37,091 bases of DNA, taken from assembly GCA_902800245.1 (NCBI GenBank), contig CADCDY010000012.1, forward strand, positions 712 through 37,802. The letters are read 5' to 3'. Below are positions 23,708 through 33,517 of the stretch, in pieces. Position numbers and translations under genes: made by a program. Positions within the stretch are counted from its first letter, which is position 1; each line of letters begins with the position of its first letter. This stretch comes from an uncultured Prevotellaceae bacterium (GTDB lineage: Bacteria; Bacteroidota; Bacteroidia; Bacteroidales; Bacteroidaceae). A model generated the notes under the pieces. It saw only the letters and a list, made by a program, of their open reading frames with translations. It was not told the DNA's origin and searched no databases.

Positions 23708-26458
23708 TCATTTGACCACCTTCCGGCCTTGATGGATGTAAAGGCCTGGATGATTGGGACGGCCCTGCAGGCGACGACCATCAAGACGGTACCAGTTGTC
23801 GGCAGAGTGGACGTCTGTGGTGATGGTGCGGATGCCGGAAGTATTGAACAGCGCATTGATTGTCAGCGACTTACACGACGGCATCGTAAAGACGTGTTGT
23901 GCCCCATCTACTTCAGTGGTTGACGTCGTGCCATTGTTATCCACTTGCACTATCTGCCAGCCCACGATAGGCTGCTGTCCGCCCTCGGCACACAGGGTCA
24001 CCTGACGTCCGGCATAGTATTTTCCGTCGAAGACCGGTTGCGTCAGTGGGATGTCGTTTATGCTGACAGTAACGTCTGCCAGCTTGTCGGAAGCCACATC
24101 TTTGTTGACGGTTAGCACAGTGGGCGTGCCTTCGTTGTAAAAGCTTGCCAACTGATGGATGAAATAGGACGTACGCGCCGCCAGCCAATTGCGGGCGCCC
24201 TTCAGTTCGTTGTCGTAATTAATCCAGCCATTCACTGCCTGCTTGTGATAGGGATACTCCTGACGAATCATATCGACCATCGGGTCCCAAATGGCCCGGA
24301 TGCCGCGCTCGTTGAGGAAATCGCCCATATAGACTGCCGCACGGTCGAGGAACATACGACGGAAATCATCGATGGCCATCAGACGCCGGAACAGGCGTGT
24401 CTCGTCGTTGCCATTGGCCCAGTTGGCGCTGGCATCATAGTTGTGGTCATTGATCCATGCAACGGTGTTGTAATCGGCAGCATGGCCATAGAGTCCGAGT
24501 CCGAAGTCGGTATCCTTGGCAATGAAACGCCAACGTCCCCCTTCCTTACGCGGTCGCCACATGACGATATTGTTGCCAGGGAAGTCGCGATTGCTGTAGT
24601 AGAGGTTCATCAGCAGCAGGTTGGCAAACTCCTCGCAATCCATCCACTGTTCATACTCAGCCAACGTGTGTCCCGTCTCTTGATAGAACGCCTTGAAACG
24701 GTTCCAGTTTTCCCAATCGCCCTCCTTCAGCTCATACCAGTTCTCTATCATGTCAATATCCTCGAGCTTGTCGTAGTGGGTATAGACGTTGTCCTCGTTC
24801 GAGCGTTCGCGGATGTTGAGAATGCCTTTATAAACGCCATTTTTGAAGATGATGACTGGGCGCCACGCCTGCCAGTCGAGGTCGACGTGCTGACCCATGG
24901 TGCGCTGGATGACGGCATCGCGCATCAGGAGATAGTCGAAGTCGTTGCCGGCATTGCGCAACACCAGCGACTTGAACTCCGTATCGCCAGGCCGTTGGTC
25001 AGGGAAGAATTCGTAGGCCAGCCGTTTCTCTCCAAAGCGTTTGTGTGCATAGACGGCCAGCGACTTCAGTTTGGCACTACGCGACGCACCACCCTGTACG
25101 CGTGTCTCGCACAATTGATTGAGTTTGCTGTCGCTATTGGGCGTCTCGAAGTATTCGATGTTGACAGGACGGCGCCAGTCGTTGCGGTTCTCCGACGAAT
25201 TGTTGCTGATGATGCCCAACTGCGGATCGTCCCAATAGCGTTGGTCGGTGACCAGCGAGACAACAGGCAACGTCATGTCGCGACCCAGGAAGATGAACGA
25301 CTGCGTGGCACTGCGAGGCGACAGGTAACCCTCGCAGAAAGCTTTTGCACGCACCGTGGTGGTCTTGCTGATAGTGATGGGAGATGTATATTGCGGACTG
25401 TTGTCAGTAGGTTTGCTACCATCGCAGGTATAGCGGACAACGGTACCTTCCGGCGAGCCACTGGCAGGCGACAGTTCCAAACGCAACGTAGCGCCAGAGG
25501 TCAGCACCCTACCCTGTTCGCTGAACACGGGTACGCCCAGCAACTGTTTCTTCGTACACAGCACGCCACAGTTGGCAGCACCTGGTGTGGGCTCATACTG
25601 GTAGCCCCAAGAGTCGTCCGTCTCCGTCTTCACGCCTAACGAGATATTGGGTGCAGGCTGCTTCTCTATGTTTTCACGCTTGTCGTCCACCTCGCCGTTG
25701 AAGAAGAGATAGACGCTGCCGCCCTTGCCCGAGTCCAGGCGGAAGTCGGTATGCAGCCGCTTGCCAACCTTGTCGGCAAAGACCACCACAAAGCCGTGAG
25801 GGTCTATCGCCATCGGCGGCAACTTCCATGCACTGGCGGCATTAGCCTCTACTCCTAGCTTGTATTTGCCCAGATTGACAGGGGTGTCGCCGCTGTTGTA
25901 TAGTTCTACCCACGAGTCAGGAAAATCGTTCAGGTCGTCCATCAGGCAATCGATGTTCGACTGCATCAGTTCGTTAATCTTCAGCTGTCCTTTTTGCTCG
26001 CCATACTCCGGCAAACGTTCAATCTTCAGATATATGCGCTTGACGACCAACGTGACGGCCTTGTCCGTCTGCAGGGCCACCTGTGTGACATTCTTACGTT
26101 TCTCAGCATCCAGCTCGACGTTGACGACAGTAGTGCCGGCAGTCATATAGTGCACGTCATTGCTCGTCCCTTCCGGATACATCACCAAGCCCTGAACGGC
26201 ACAGGTTGACGGCGCGCTCAGTTCGAACACCAGCTCACTATAGTCCGACCAGTCCTCGCCACCAAGCCATGCCACAAGTCCTCCCCACACATTAGTATGA
26301 TAGGTGATGCTCCCGTCGGCATTGTGTGTCAACGACTCACTGCCGCCCCAGCAATAAGTGAATCGCGACGTAATATCCACCACGTCGTTGCTGTTTTGAG
26401 CCTGTATGGCGACTGCCGTTATCAGCAGCAATGCCAGAAATATCTTTCTCACCTTCAT
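23708..26458 (-). CDS. Secreted CotH-kinase-like protein with lamin-tail and chitobiase-type domains
   Basis: A 916-residue exported protein: signal peptide (ending AIQAQN), an N-terminal beta region, a lamin-tail domain (about 165-300, LKINELMQSN to SWGYQYEPTPGAANCG), a chitobiase/hexosaminidase C-terminal-like beta domain (about 310-395, YTCDGSKPTDNSPQYTSPI), and a CotH domain (about 400-800) with LRNAGNDFDYLLMRDAV, NGVYKGILNIRERSNED and a KDTDFGLG motif. CotH proteins are atypical protein kinases in spore coats; secreted Bacteroidota members are mostly of unknown role. The C-terminus (WYRLDGRRLQGRPNHPGLYI, then a basic end) resembles type IX secretion tails. It is the second gene after a pectate lyase, 10 bases apart. 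The start at 26458 gives the signal peptide directly. Confidence 0.88.
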   Translation of the reverse strand: MKVRKIFLALLLITAVAIQAQNSNDVVDITSRFTYCWGGSESLTHNADGSITYHTNVWGGLVAWLGGEDWSDYSELVFELSAPSTCAVQGLVMYPEGTSNDVHYMTAGTTVVNVELDAEKRKNVTQVALQTDKAVTLVVKRIYLKIERLPEYGEQKGQLKINELMQSNIDCLMDDLNDFPDSWVELYNSGDTPVNLGKYKLGVEANAASAWKLPPMAIDPHGFVVVFADKVGKRLHTDFRLDSGKGGSVYLFFNGEVDDKRENIEKQPAPNISLGVKTETDDSWGYQYEPTPGAANCGVLCTKKQLLGVPVFSEQGRVLTSGATLRLELSPASGSPEGTVVRYTCDGSKPTDNSPQYTSPITISKTTTVRAKAFCEGYLSPRSATQSFIFLGRDMTLPVVSLVTDQRYWDDPQLGIISNNSSENRNDWRRPVNIEYFETPNSDSKLNQLCETRVQGGASRSAKLKSLAVYAHKRFGEKRLAYEFFPDQRPGDTEFKSLVLRNAGNDFDYLLMRDAVIQRTMGQHVDLDWQAWRPVIIFKNGVYKGILNIRERSNEDNVYTHYDKLEDIDMIENWYELKEGDWENWNRFKAFYQETGHTLAEYEQWMDCEEFANLLLMNLYYSNRDFPGNNIVMWRPRKEGGRWRFIAKDTDFGLGLYGHAADYNTVAWINDHNYDASANWANGNDETRLFRRLMAIDDFRRMFLDRAAVYMGDFLNERGIRAIWDPMVDMIRQEYPYHKQAVNGWINYDNELKGARNWLAARTSYFIHQLASFYNEGTPTVLTVNKDVASDKLADVTVSINDIPLTQPVFDGKYYAGRQVTLCAEGGQQPIVGWQIVQVDNNGTTSTTEVDGAQHVFTMPSCKSLTINALFNTSGIRTITTDVHSADNWYRLDGRRLQGRPNHPGLYIHQGRKVVK

Positions 26459-26468
26459 CTTTGCCTTT

Positions 26469-27947
26469 CTACTTTTTGAACTTGATATTTTCACCCATCA
26501 GCGAACAGAGGTAGGCTTCAAGGGCGGTATAGCCGTCTTTCGAGACGATGAGGTTACGGTCGTCAGCATTCGACGGGTCGAGGCCGTGGACACGCTCCCA
26601 GTCGTCAGCCATTCCGTCATGGTCGTTGTCCGTCACAGGCTGGGCGTCAGCATACGTTGGCCACCCGTCCGCATCGGCAGGCGAATCGATAATTCCGGGC
26701 TTGTTGGCAGACCGTCCTTGATACCTGGGCTGTCCGCTACGCACATCCTCAATGATACGACGCTCGATGGCATCGCGGCGGATGGTGCCAGCCCTCTCCA
26801 ACACATGTTTATAGGCATTTTTGGCACTTTCTACATTCATAATATACTCCTGATACCCAGCATTTTGCAATCGTTCATACAATCTTTGCTGCTCAATAGT
26901 AAATGGTGTCTTATTGCTGACGAGTGTCCAGTCGTCCTTCGCCTTCACACCCTCCATCACGTTACCGTCGAAGAACCAAATTGAGGGTGCCGTGAGCTGC
27001 TTACCCTTGCGGGCATTGCTCAGTTCGACAAACACATTATCCTCAGGATGCGCAGGCCCGGGCTTGTAGTAGTTGCCCACGAAGTTACACTCGTGGCTAC
27101 TACCCTCCCCTGCCTCGTTCTCGCCACCGTAGCAGGAGTGCTTGCGACCCCAGTTGAAGTTCACGTTATTGACATATTCCAGGAAGACGTTCTTGTCTCC
27201 ATTCGCATTCGAGGCTCCGTTGATGCGTGCCGAACGGCTGTCGTTATGTGCCAGCAGGTTGTGGTGAAACGTCGCTGGCGAACCACCCCACTGGGCACCG
27301 TAGCCCCTGACGCCTTTCTTATGACCCGCATCGTGCAGGCCCTCGTGGATGATACACCACTGCATCGTCGTATAGTGATTGTCGTACATCGTCACGTTCT
27401 CCTCGCCGCTCCATCCAAAACAGCAGTGGTCGATGATGATGTTGCGGGCGTTTTCAATGCCGATGGCACCACCCTCGATGAAACAGCGCTTCTTGTAGGC
27501 CGCGTCCGTCTCACCGTCGTTTCGCGGCAGTTCCAGAACGCCCAGACGCGAACGGATGTTGCGGATGATAACATTCTCCGAACCGCCCAGATTCAGCTTG
27601 CCGCCTCGCAACAGGATACCCTCGCCAGGAGCCGTCTGACCTGCTATGGTGACATTCTTCAGCTTGGCACGGATAGAGCGTTCGTTCTTGCGCTGGGGAT
27701 TAGGACCGATGACTATCGTGCCGCTCACGCGAAACACGATGGTGGCATTCTCACGTCCAGCGTCCGTCAGTGCCCAGCGCAACGAGCCCTCGCCACTGTC
27801 AGCCAGCGTCGTCACCTCCACAACCTTGCCTCCACGACCGCCAGAGGCATACTTGCCGAAACCCTCAGCCGTCGGAAATGCCAGCGTCTGGCCCCACAAG
27901 GCTATCGCCACCGTCGCCACCATCATCGCCATCAGTATTCTCTTCAT
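26469..27947 (-). CDS. Secreted pectate lyase, PL1 family
   Basis: A 492-residue exported protein with a signal peptide (MKRILMAMMVATVAIALWGQ). The mature part begins FPTAEGFGKYASGGRGGKVV and continues with VTTLADSGEGSLRWALTDAG, the opening typical of polysaccharide lyase family 1 parallel beta-helix enzymes. VTIAGQTAPGEGILLRGG and the repeated IIIDHCCFGWSGEENVTMYD-type coils support this. PL1 enzymes cleave polygalacturonate by beta-elimination. It is the first gene of a unit with the CotH protein and is divergent from a GH67 enzyme, which fits attack on plant cell walls. The C-terminus has acidic DNDHDGMADDWE, a calcium-type dockerin-like or thrombospondin-3-like stretch. Confidence 0.92.
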   Translation of the reverse strand: MKRILMAMMVATVAIALWGQTLAFPTAEGFGKYASGGRGGKVVEVTTLADSGEGSLRWALTDAGRENATIVFRVSGTIVIGPNPQRKNERSIRAKLKNVTIAGQTAPGEGILLRGGKLNLGGSENVIIRNIRSRLGVLELPRNDGETDAAYKKRCFIEGGAIGIENARNIIIDHCCFGWSGEENVTMYDNHYTTMQWCIIHEGLHDAGHKKGVRGYGAQWGGSPATFHHNLLAHNDSRSARINGASNANGDKNVFLEYVNNVNFNWGRKHSCYGGENEAGEGSSHECNFVGNYYKPGPAHPEDNVFVELSNARKGKQLTAPSIWFFDGNVMEGVKAKDDWTLVSNKTPFTIEQQRLYERLQNAGYQEYIMNVESAKNAYKHVLERAGTIRRDAIERRIIEDVRSGQPRYQGRSANKPGIIDSPADADGWPTYADAQPVTDNDHDGMADDWERVHGLDPSNADDRNLIVSKDGYTALEAYLCSLMGENIKFKK

Positions 27948-27983
27948 ATCACCTTATTACATATATTTTGTTAAAATACGCCA

Positions 27984-27991
27984 CAAAGTTA
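27984..27991 (-). promoter_or_regulatory. -7 box of the pectate lyase/CotH operon
   Basis: TAACTTTG on the minus strand at 27991-27984, 37 bases before the ATG. No good -33 box is found, as in regulated promoters. No clear TAnnTTTG box was found for the divergent GH67 gene. Confidence 0.55.
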
Positions 27992-28042
27992 CGCATAATT
28001 CTCAACATTATTTATAGAAACTATCAACAACAGACGATACAG

Positions 28043-30019
<1,977 letters not shown>

Positions 30020-30027
30020 ACAAAAAC

Positions 30028-30060
30028 GGGTCCACCTTCACGATGGGCCCATATTTTTTA
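30028..30060 (+). terminator. Terminator after GH67
   Basis: GGGTCCA at 30028-30034 pairs with TGGGCCC at 30044-30050 (one G-T pair), followed by ATATTTTTTA. Confidence 0.75.
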
Positions 30061-30116
30061 TTTACTGGATGAGCTAATCACCGGCCTGCCGGGCATCAGC
30101 GATATCATGGCGAGAG

Positions 30117-30344
30117 TTACGGAGTCCCAGTGAGTCCGCCGTAGCTGTCTGCGGCTCTCTCCAGCGCCGTCGTGTGCCGCATCTTCTGCCGCTGAATGAA
30201 CTGCGGCAACGTGTTGCTACGTTTCTCGTGTGTGGAAGACTCTCGTCCTATCAATTGTCCGTTACGCAGGTAAAAAGTCACCCCCGCAATACGCATCCTC
30301 TTAGGAATCGTCATTCCTAACCCACCACTGTCTTTCTTCTTCAT
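30117..30344 (-). pseudogene. Truncated Bacteroidales hypothetical protein
   Basis: An open frame of 75 codons: MKKKDSGGLG start, then FYLRNGQLIGRESS, THEKRSNTLPQFIQRQKMRH. The segment EKRSNTLPQFIQRQKMRHT is one I recall from a family of longer Bacteroidales proteins of unknown function, in which a helical part follows. Here the frame departs after MRHTTALE and stops soon after. I read it as a 5' fragment of such a gene, either decayed or left by recombination. It stands alone in a gene-poor stretch. Function is unknown; the family memory could not be checked. Confidence 0.5.
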
Positions 30345-30373
30345 CGTTCTATTCTCCTATCTTTAATTCATAT

Positions 30374-30411
30374 TTATAATACACATACTCTATTATAATA
30401 CACATATTCTA
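30374..30411 (+). repeat. Two tandem 19-bp units
   Basis: TTATAATACACATACTCTA at 30374-30392 is followed by the same unit with one change at 30393-30411. They lie upstream of the truncated minus-strand gene. Confidence 0.85.
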
Positions 30412-30491
30412 TATCTCTCATCCACTTCTCATATTAATCTCCACTCTACCCATACCTTAGCCCCGGTATTACTTCGCTTCTCCTCCAATCC

Positions 30492-30580
30492 TTGTCCGAT
30501 ATTTGCTCGCTATGTACTCGCTACTTATTCGGTTTAAAACCGAACATATACCGGACAAGTACCGGACATCTACCGAACAT
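30492..30580. repeat. Mirrored array of eight 11-bp units
   Basis: Left of a central A at 30536 are four head-to-tail units: TTGTCCGATAT, TTGCTCGCTAT, GTACTCGCTAC, TTATTCGGTTT. Right of it are four units of the opposite sense: AAACCGAACAT, ATACCGGACAA, GTACCGGACAT, CTACCGAACAT. The right-hand consensus is nTACCGrACAT. The period of 11 is close to one helical turn. No gene is convincingly encoded across it. The rest of 30581-30742 holds only a GGGGAAATCCCC-like palindrome near 30664-30675. Confidence 0.8.
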
Positions 30581-30742
30581 GAATGGGAGCTGCACCCTTG
30601 CAGAATCCTTGTTGTATTGGGGCTACTTTTTGCTTTGGGATTTTTGTTTTATTGTTTCTTTCAGGGGAAATCCCCATGAAAGTTTAGGGATTCTGGAATT
30701 ACAGAATAGGATTTTTCATTTTCAAATCCCACGAAATCGCCG

Positions 30743-30750
30743 TAACTTTG
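30743..30750 (+). promoter_or_regulatory. -7 box for the His-rich secreted protein
   Basis: TAACTTTG at 30743-30750, 57 bases before the start codon. No certain -33 box. Confidence 0.55.
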
Positions 30751-30807
30751 CACCGTGAATCAGAACATAGGAGTCTGACACAGAACGAAAGTTGAACAAT
30801 TTAAAAG

Positions 30808-31203
30808 ATGAAGATTATGAAGAAGTTTAATAAAGTGATCGCAATCATGATGATGATGAGCATCACATTCGCAATGCCGGCAATGGCAGGTAACAAGAAC
30901 CATAACAATGGCAAGAACGACAAGGCCGTTGTAGTGAATAACCACAAGTCTGAGTCCCACTTCGACAAGGTGGACAAAGCACTCTCTCATAACGATGTTC
31001 ACAAGACTCACGCCTATCGCCCTGACGTGAAGACCTGCACCATCAAGGTGAGCCGTCACGACTTTCACAAGAAGGTTGTGGCAAAGGTTGAGAACATGAA
31101 GGGCGTGATGGACACCAACTGGAATCCCCGCACTCGTGAGTTGACAGTCCGCTACGATGCAAACAAGACATCAGCCCACAACATCAAGCACTTCGTGGCT
31201 TAG
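30808..31203 (+). CDS. Secreted His-rich protein with an HMA-like fold but no CxxC
   Basis: A 131-residue exported protein: signal peptide with a poly-Met core (IAIMMMMSITFAMPAMA), a His/Asn/Lys-rich spacer (about residues 30-70, including NKNHNNGKND and VVNNHKSESH), and a C-terminal domain with the beta-alpha-beta-beta-alpha-beta pattern of heavy-metal-associated domains (TCTIKVS, HKKVVAKVENMKGVMDTNWN, RTRELTVRYDANKTSAHNIK). The usual metal CxxC loop is replaced by VSRHDFH. It may bind metal through histidines, or use the fold for something else. It stands alone with its own promoter and terminator. Confidence 0.75.
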   Translation: MKIMKKFNKVIAIMMMMSITFAMPAMAGNKNHNNGKNDKAVVVNNHKSESHFDKVDKALSHNDVHKTHAYRPDVKTCTIKVSRHDFHKKVVAKVENMKGVMDTNWNPRTRELTVRYDANKTSAHNIKHFVA

Positions 31204-31227
31204 TTGCCATTCCATATATTATCCGAG

Positions 31228-31261
31228 AGCCCCCGGCTTGCATTTCCGCAGGTCGGGGGCT
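31228..31261 (+). terminator. GC-rich terminator after the His-rich protein
   Basis: AGCCCCCG at 31228-31235 pairs with CGGGGGCT at 31254-31261, with further inner pairing; a short TTT follows. Confidence 0.75.
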
Positions 31262-31320
31262 TTGATAAGGTCTTCGCAGGTTTTCTTTACTTGATGTATT
31301 TTACTTTCGAAGCATCGCGG

Positions 31321-31415
31321 GGCTACGGCCTCCAGCTTCTCGTGTTCAACGGGTTTGTCGAGGTACTTGCGGATGGAGCGACGCGCCATGATGTTGCTCA
31401 ATACTTCGTTTTCAT
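31321..31415 (-). pseudogene. Stub of a nitroreductase-family gene
   Basis: On the minus strand the frame gives NEVLSNIMARRSIRKYLDKP and VEHEKLEAVA, the start of nitroreductase-family FMN proteins (xRRSIRKYxxxxV, then KLEAI). Homology then ends abruptly, and the rest of the enzyme (about 150 residues) is missing. The only nearby ATG (31415-31413) is out of frame: the bases between it and the Asn codon look like a two-base indel. A -7 box is still present upstream. It is therefore a broken remnant. Confidence 0.65.
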
Positions 31416-31443
31416 AAATCACAAATCTTATTAAAATCATTAG

Positions 31444-31451
31444 CAAAAGTA
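31444..31451 (-). promoter_or_regulatory. -7 box left over from the nitroreductase gene
   Basis: TACTTTTG on the minus strand at 31451-31444, about 30 bases before the lost start. Confidence 0.45.
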
Positions 31452-31473
31452 CGAAAAAATGGTGAGAATTTAC

Positions 31474-31481
31474 TATATTTG
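31474..31481 (+). promoter_or_regulatory. -7 box for the secreted hydrolase
   Basis: TATATTTG at 31474-31481, followed by the gene start about 33 to 45 bases downstream. Confidence 0.6.
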
Positions 31482-31514
31482 CACTCAAAATTAACAAATG
31501 TTGTTTTTTAAGAT

Positions 31515-32582
31515 ATGACTATAATTATGAAGAAACTATTCATGACAGCGATGATGGTCGCTATGAGTATGGGGATGAATGCCCAGACTGTTCAGAAACA
31601 AGTAGTGGAAGATGGCGGCACAGGTCCGTTCAAGTCGGAAGTGGTAGGTGATGCTTCCTGCACAGGTTTCACGGTGTATCGTCCGCAAAACCTGAAAGAA
31701 GTAGTTGCGAAACAGGGCGCCCTGCCTGTGATTGTCTATGCCAACGGTGCTTGCTTCAACAACAATGTGGAGATGCGCCTACTGCTGAGCGAGGTAGCCT
31801 CCTACGGCTATGTGGCAGCGGCCATCGGTCCGTACGACGAAGCAGACGTGATGGCACAATGGCGTGGTGTGCTGAAGGCAGCCTATCCCGACACGAAGGG
31901 CGATGTCATCATGGCTAATGGAGAAAAGATCCTGCCTATGACGGCTGAAGAGAAGAAGGCTCAGCAGGAACAGCAAGCCAAACAACGTGAGGAGGCCGCC
32001 AAGAAAGCCAAGAAGAATAAGAAGCAACAGGCGCCTGCCGCCCCACAGTTCAGTACCTATCCCAAGATGCTGTTGGAAGTGCTCGACTGGCTGACGGAGC
32101 AGAATGCCAAGCAGGGGTCTGAATACTACCACTGTCTCGACCTTGATCACGTAGCTGCGATGGGACAGTCGTGCGGTGGCGCACAGGTGCTGGGAGTGGC
32201 CTACGACCCTCGCATCAAGACTTGCGTGATGCTGAACTCCGGCATCGGCGATATGGAGATGATGGGTACGACGAAGGATAACCTGAAGAACCTGCATACA
32301 CCGATGTTCTACATGATTGGCGGCCCTGGCGACATCGCCTACGGTAATGCTCAGAAGGACTATGAGCGCATTGCCGACAACATCCCCGTAGTGATGCTCA
32401 ATTCGAAGGATGGTCACAGCGGCACCTATTATGAGAAGCATGGTGGCAACTACGCCAAGGCTGTCGTGAAATGGCTCGACTGGCAGCTGAAGGGACAGGT
32501 GGGACAGTCTGCTCTTTTCCTCGACGATGAATACCTGAAGATGAAATTCCCAGAATGGCAGGGTGTCCGTAAGAACTTCTAA
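31515..32582 (+). CDS. Secreted alpha/beta-hydrolase
   Basis: A 355-residue exported protein, signal peptide ending near MGMNAQ. The fold is suggested by PVIVYANGACFNNN (a likely oxyanion-hole strand), the nucleophile elbow GQSCGG within VAAMGQSCGGAQVLG, an acidic segment FYMIGGPGDIAY, and the His-bearing DGHSGTYY. A Lys/Glu/Gln-rich helical insert (about residues 143-177, for example EEKKAQQEQQAKQREEA) sits between the first strand region and the elbow and has the look of a coiled coil. Substrate is unknown; an esterase is likely. The first ATG is used; MKKLF at 31527 is an equally good start. A tyrosine phosphatase gene follows after 49 bases. Confidence 0.8.
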   Translation: MTIIMKKLFMTAMMVAMSMGMNAQTVQKQVVEDGGTGPFKSEVVGDASCTGFTVYRPQNLKEVVAKQGALPVIVYANGACFNNNVEMRLLLSEVASYGYVAAAIGPYDEADVMAQWRGVLKAAYPDTKGDVIMANGEKILPMTAEEKKAQQEQQAKQREEAAKKAKKNKKQQAPAAPQFSTYPKMLLEVLDWLTEQNAKQGSEYYHCLDLDHVAAMGQSCGGAQVLGVAYDPRIKTCVMLNSGIGDMEMMGTTKDNLKNLHTPMFYMIGGPGDIAYGNAQKDYERIADNIPVVMLNSKDGHSGTYYEKHGGNYAKAVVKWLDWQLKGQVGQSALFLDDEYLKMKFPEWQGVRKNF

Positions 32583-32631
32583 GAAAAAGCGATGAAAAGA
32601 CTCGCTATTATAGCAAAACAAGAATATATTG

Positions 32632-33105
32632 ATGCCATCGGATTTGATTAAGAGAATACTTTTTGTCTGTCACGGGAACATCTGCCGAAGCCCGATGGCG
32701 GAGTTCGTGATGAAGGACTTGGTGAAGCGGGAGGGGCTGGAGGACAGTTTCGTGATTGAGTCGGCAGCCACTTCGACAGAGGAGATAGGCAACAGCGTCT
32801 ATCCCCCAGCCCGACGCAAGCTGGCGGAACACGGCATCAGTTGTACGGGCAAGACAGCACGGCAGATGACGCGCTCGGACTACAATCGCTTTGACCTCCT
32901 GATCGGCATGGATTCATGGAACATCCGCAACATGCGAAACATCTGCGGTGGCGACCCTGAAGGGAAGATCGTGATGCTGATGGACTTCACCAAACGGCCC
33001 GGCGACGTAGCAGACCCTTGGTACACGGGCGACTTCGAGGCCACTTGGCGTGACGTCCTGGAAGGCTGCCAGGCATTGATAGATAGATTTAATAATTGTG
33101 TATGA
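32632..33105 (+). CDS. Low-molecular-weight protein tyrosine phosphatase
   Basis: A 157-residue cytoplasmic phosphatase. The P-loop CHGNICRS (Cys13 to Arg19, CX5R) is at the N-terminus, and the general-acid loop DPWYTGDFEATW is near the C-terminus, both as expected for the family. Length is normal. In bacteria these enzymes act on tyrosine kinases of polysaccharide export or on other phosphoproteins, but no kinase is nearby. The ATG at 32632 is chosen, since the earlier TTG is weak. The 3' end lies 10 bases before the start of the broken thioesterase gene, which suggests one transcript. Confidence 0.94.
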   Translation: MPSDLIKRILFVCHGNICRSPMAEFVMKDLVKREGLEDSFVIESAATSTEEIGNSVYPPARRKLAEHGISCTGKTARQMTRSDYNRFDLLIGMDSWNIRNMRNICGGDPEGKIVMLMDFTKRPGDVADPWYTGDFEATWRDVLEGCQALIDRFNNCV

Positions 33106-33115
33106 TTCTTACAAG

Positions 33116-33500
33116 ATGACAGAAGACAGAAATAACGAATTTCATAATGTGGTGCCGCTGCAGATACGTTTCAACGACGTTGACAAGTTCGGGCATGTGA
33201 ACAACACCATATATTTTCAGTTCTACGACTCGGGTAAGACGGACTATGTCTCCACCGTGTGCAAAGGCTTCGACTGGGATCAGTATGCCATTTTCGTGGT
33301 GAAGATTGACCGTCCGCACCCGTACCGCCAAACTCGGCAACAAGAGTTTCCATCTGGAACAGGAGATCTTTGACACCGACACGCAGGAGGTGAAGAGCCG
33401 CTGCCTGTCGATATTGGTGATGTACGACCTGGAGCACAAACAGTCCATACCGCTTTCCGACGAATGGCGTAAGGCCATCAGCGATTACGACGGACTATAA
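33116..33500 (+). pseudogene. Acyl-CoA thioesterase (4HBT, YbgC-like) disrupted by an internal deletion and frameshift
   Basis: The first frame gives a normal hot-dog start (PLQIRFNDVDKFGHVNNTIY, then FQFYDSGKTDYV) and runs to FVVKID. It then reads out of frame to a stop near 33373. A second frame from about 33306 gives the rest, VRTRTAKLGNKSFHLEQEIF to ISDYDGL, ending at 33500. Homologues have about 13-14 residues between these parts (a NVDFLKPIYS-type segment), which are absent. A deletion whose length is not a multiple of three fits. The product is probably inactive, although an assembly error is not excluded. Confidence 0.8.
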
Positions 33501-33517
33501 AAAAAACATTCTGCCGT

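Noticed and set aside
30664..30675. GGGGAAATCCCC-like palindrome upstream of the His-rich protein
   Set aside because: It is short and too far from the -7 box to claim as an operator without other copies.
30492..30758. Plus-strand open frame of 88 codons
   Set aside because: It begins inside the 11-bp unit array and ends in AT-rich intergenic DNA. The period of 11 does not fit codons, and no start signal is seen.
32592..32651. Possible 19-codon leader peptide (MKRLAIIAKQEYIDAIGFD) ahead of the tyrosine phosphatase gene
   Set aside because: It overlaps the phosphatase start and lacks attenuator hairpins or a telling run of codons. It may be chance.
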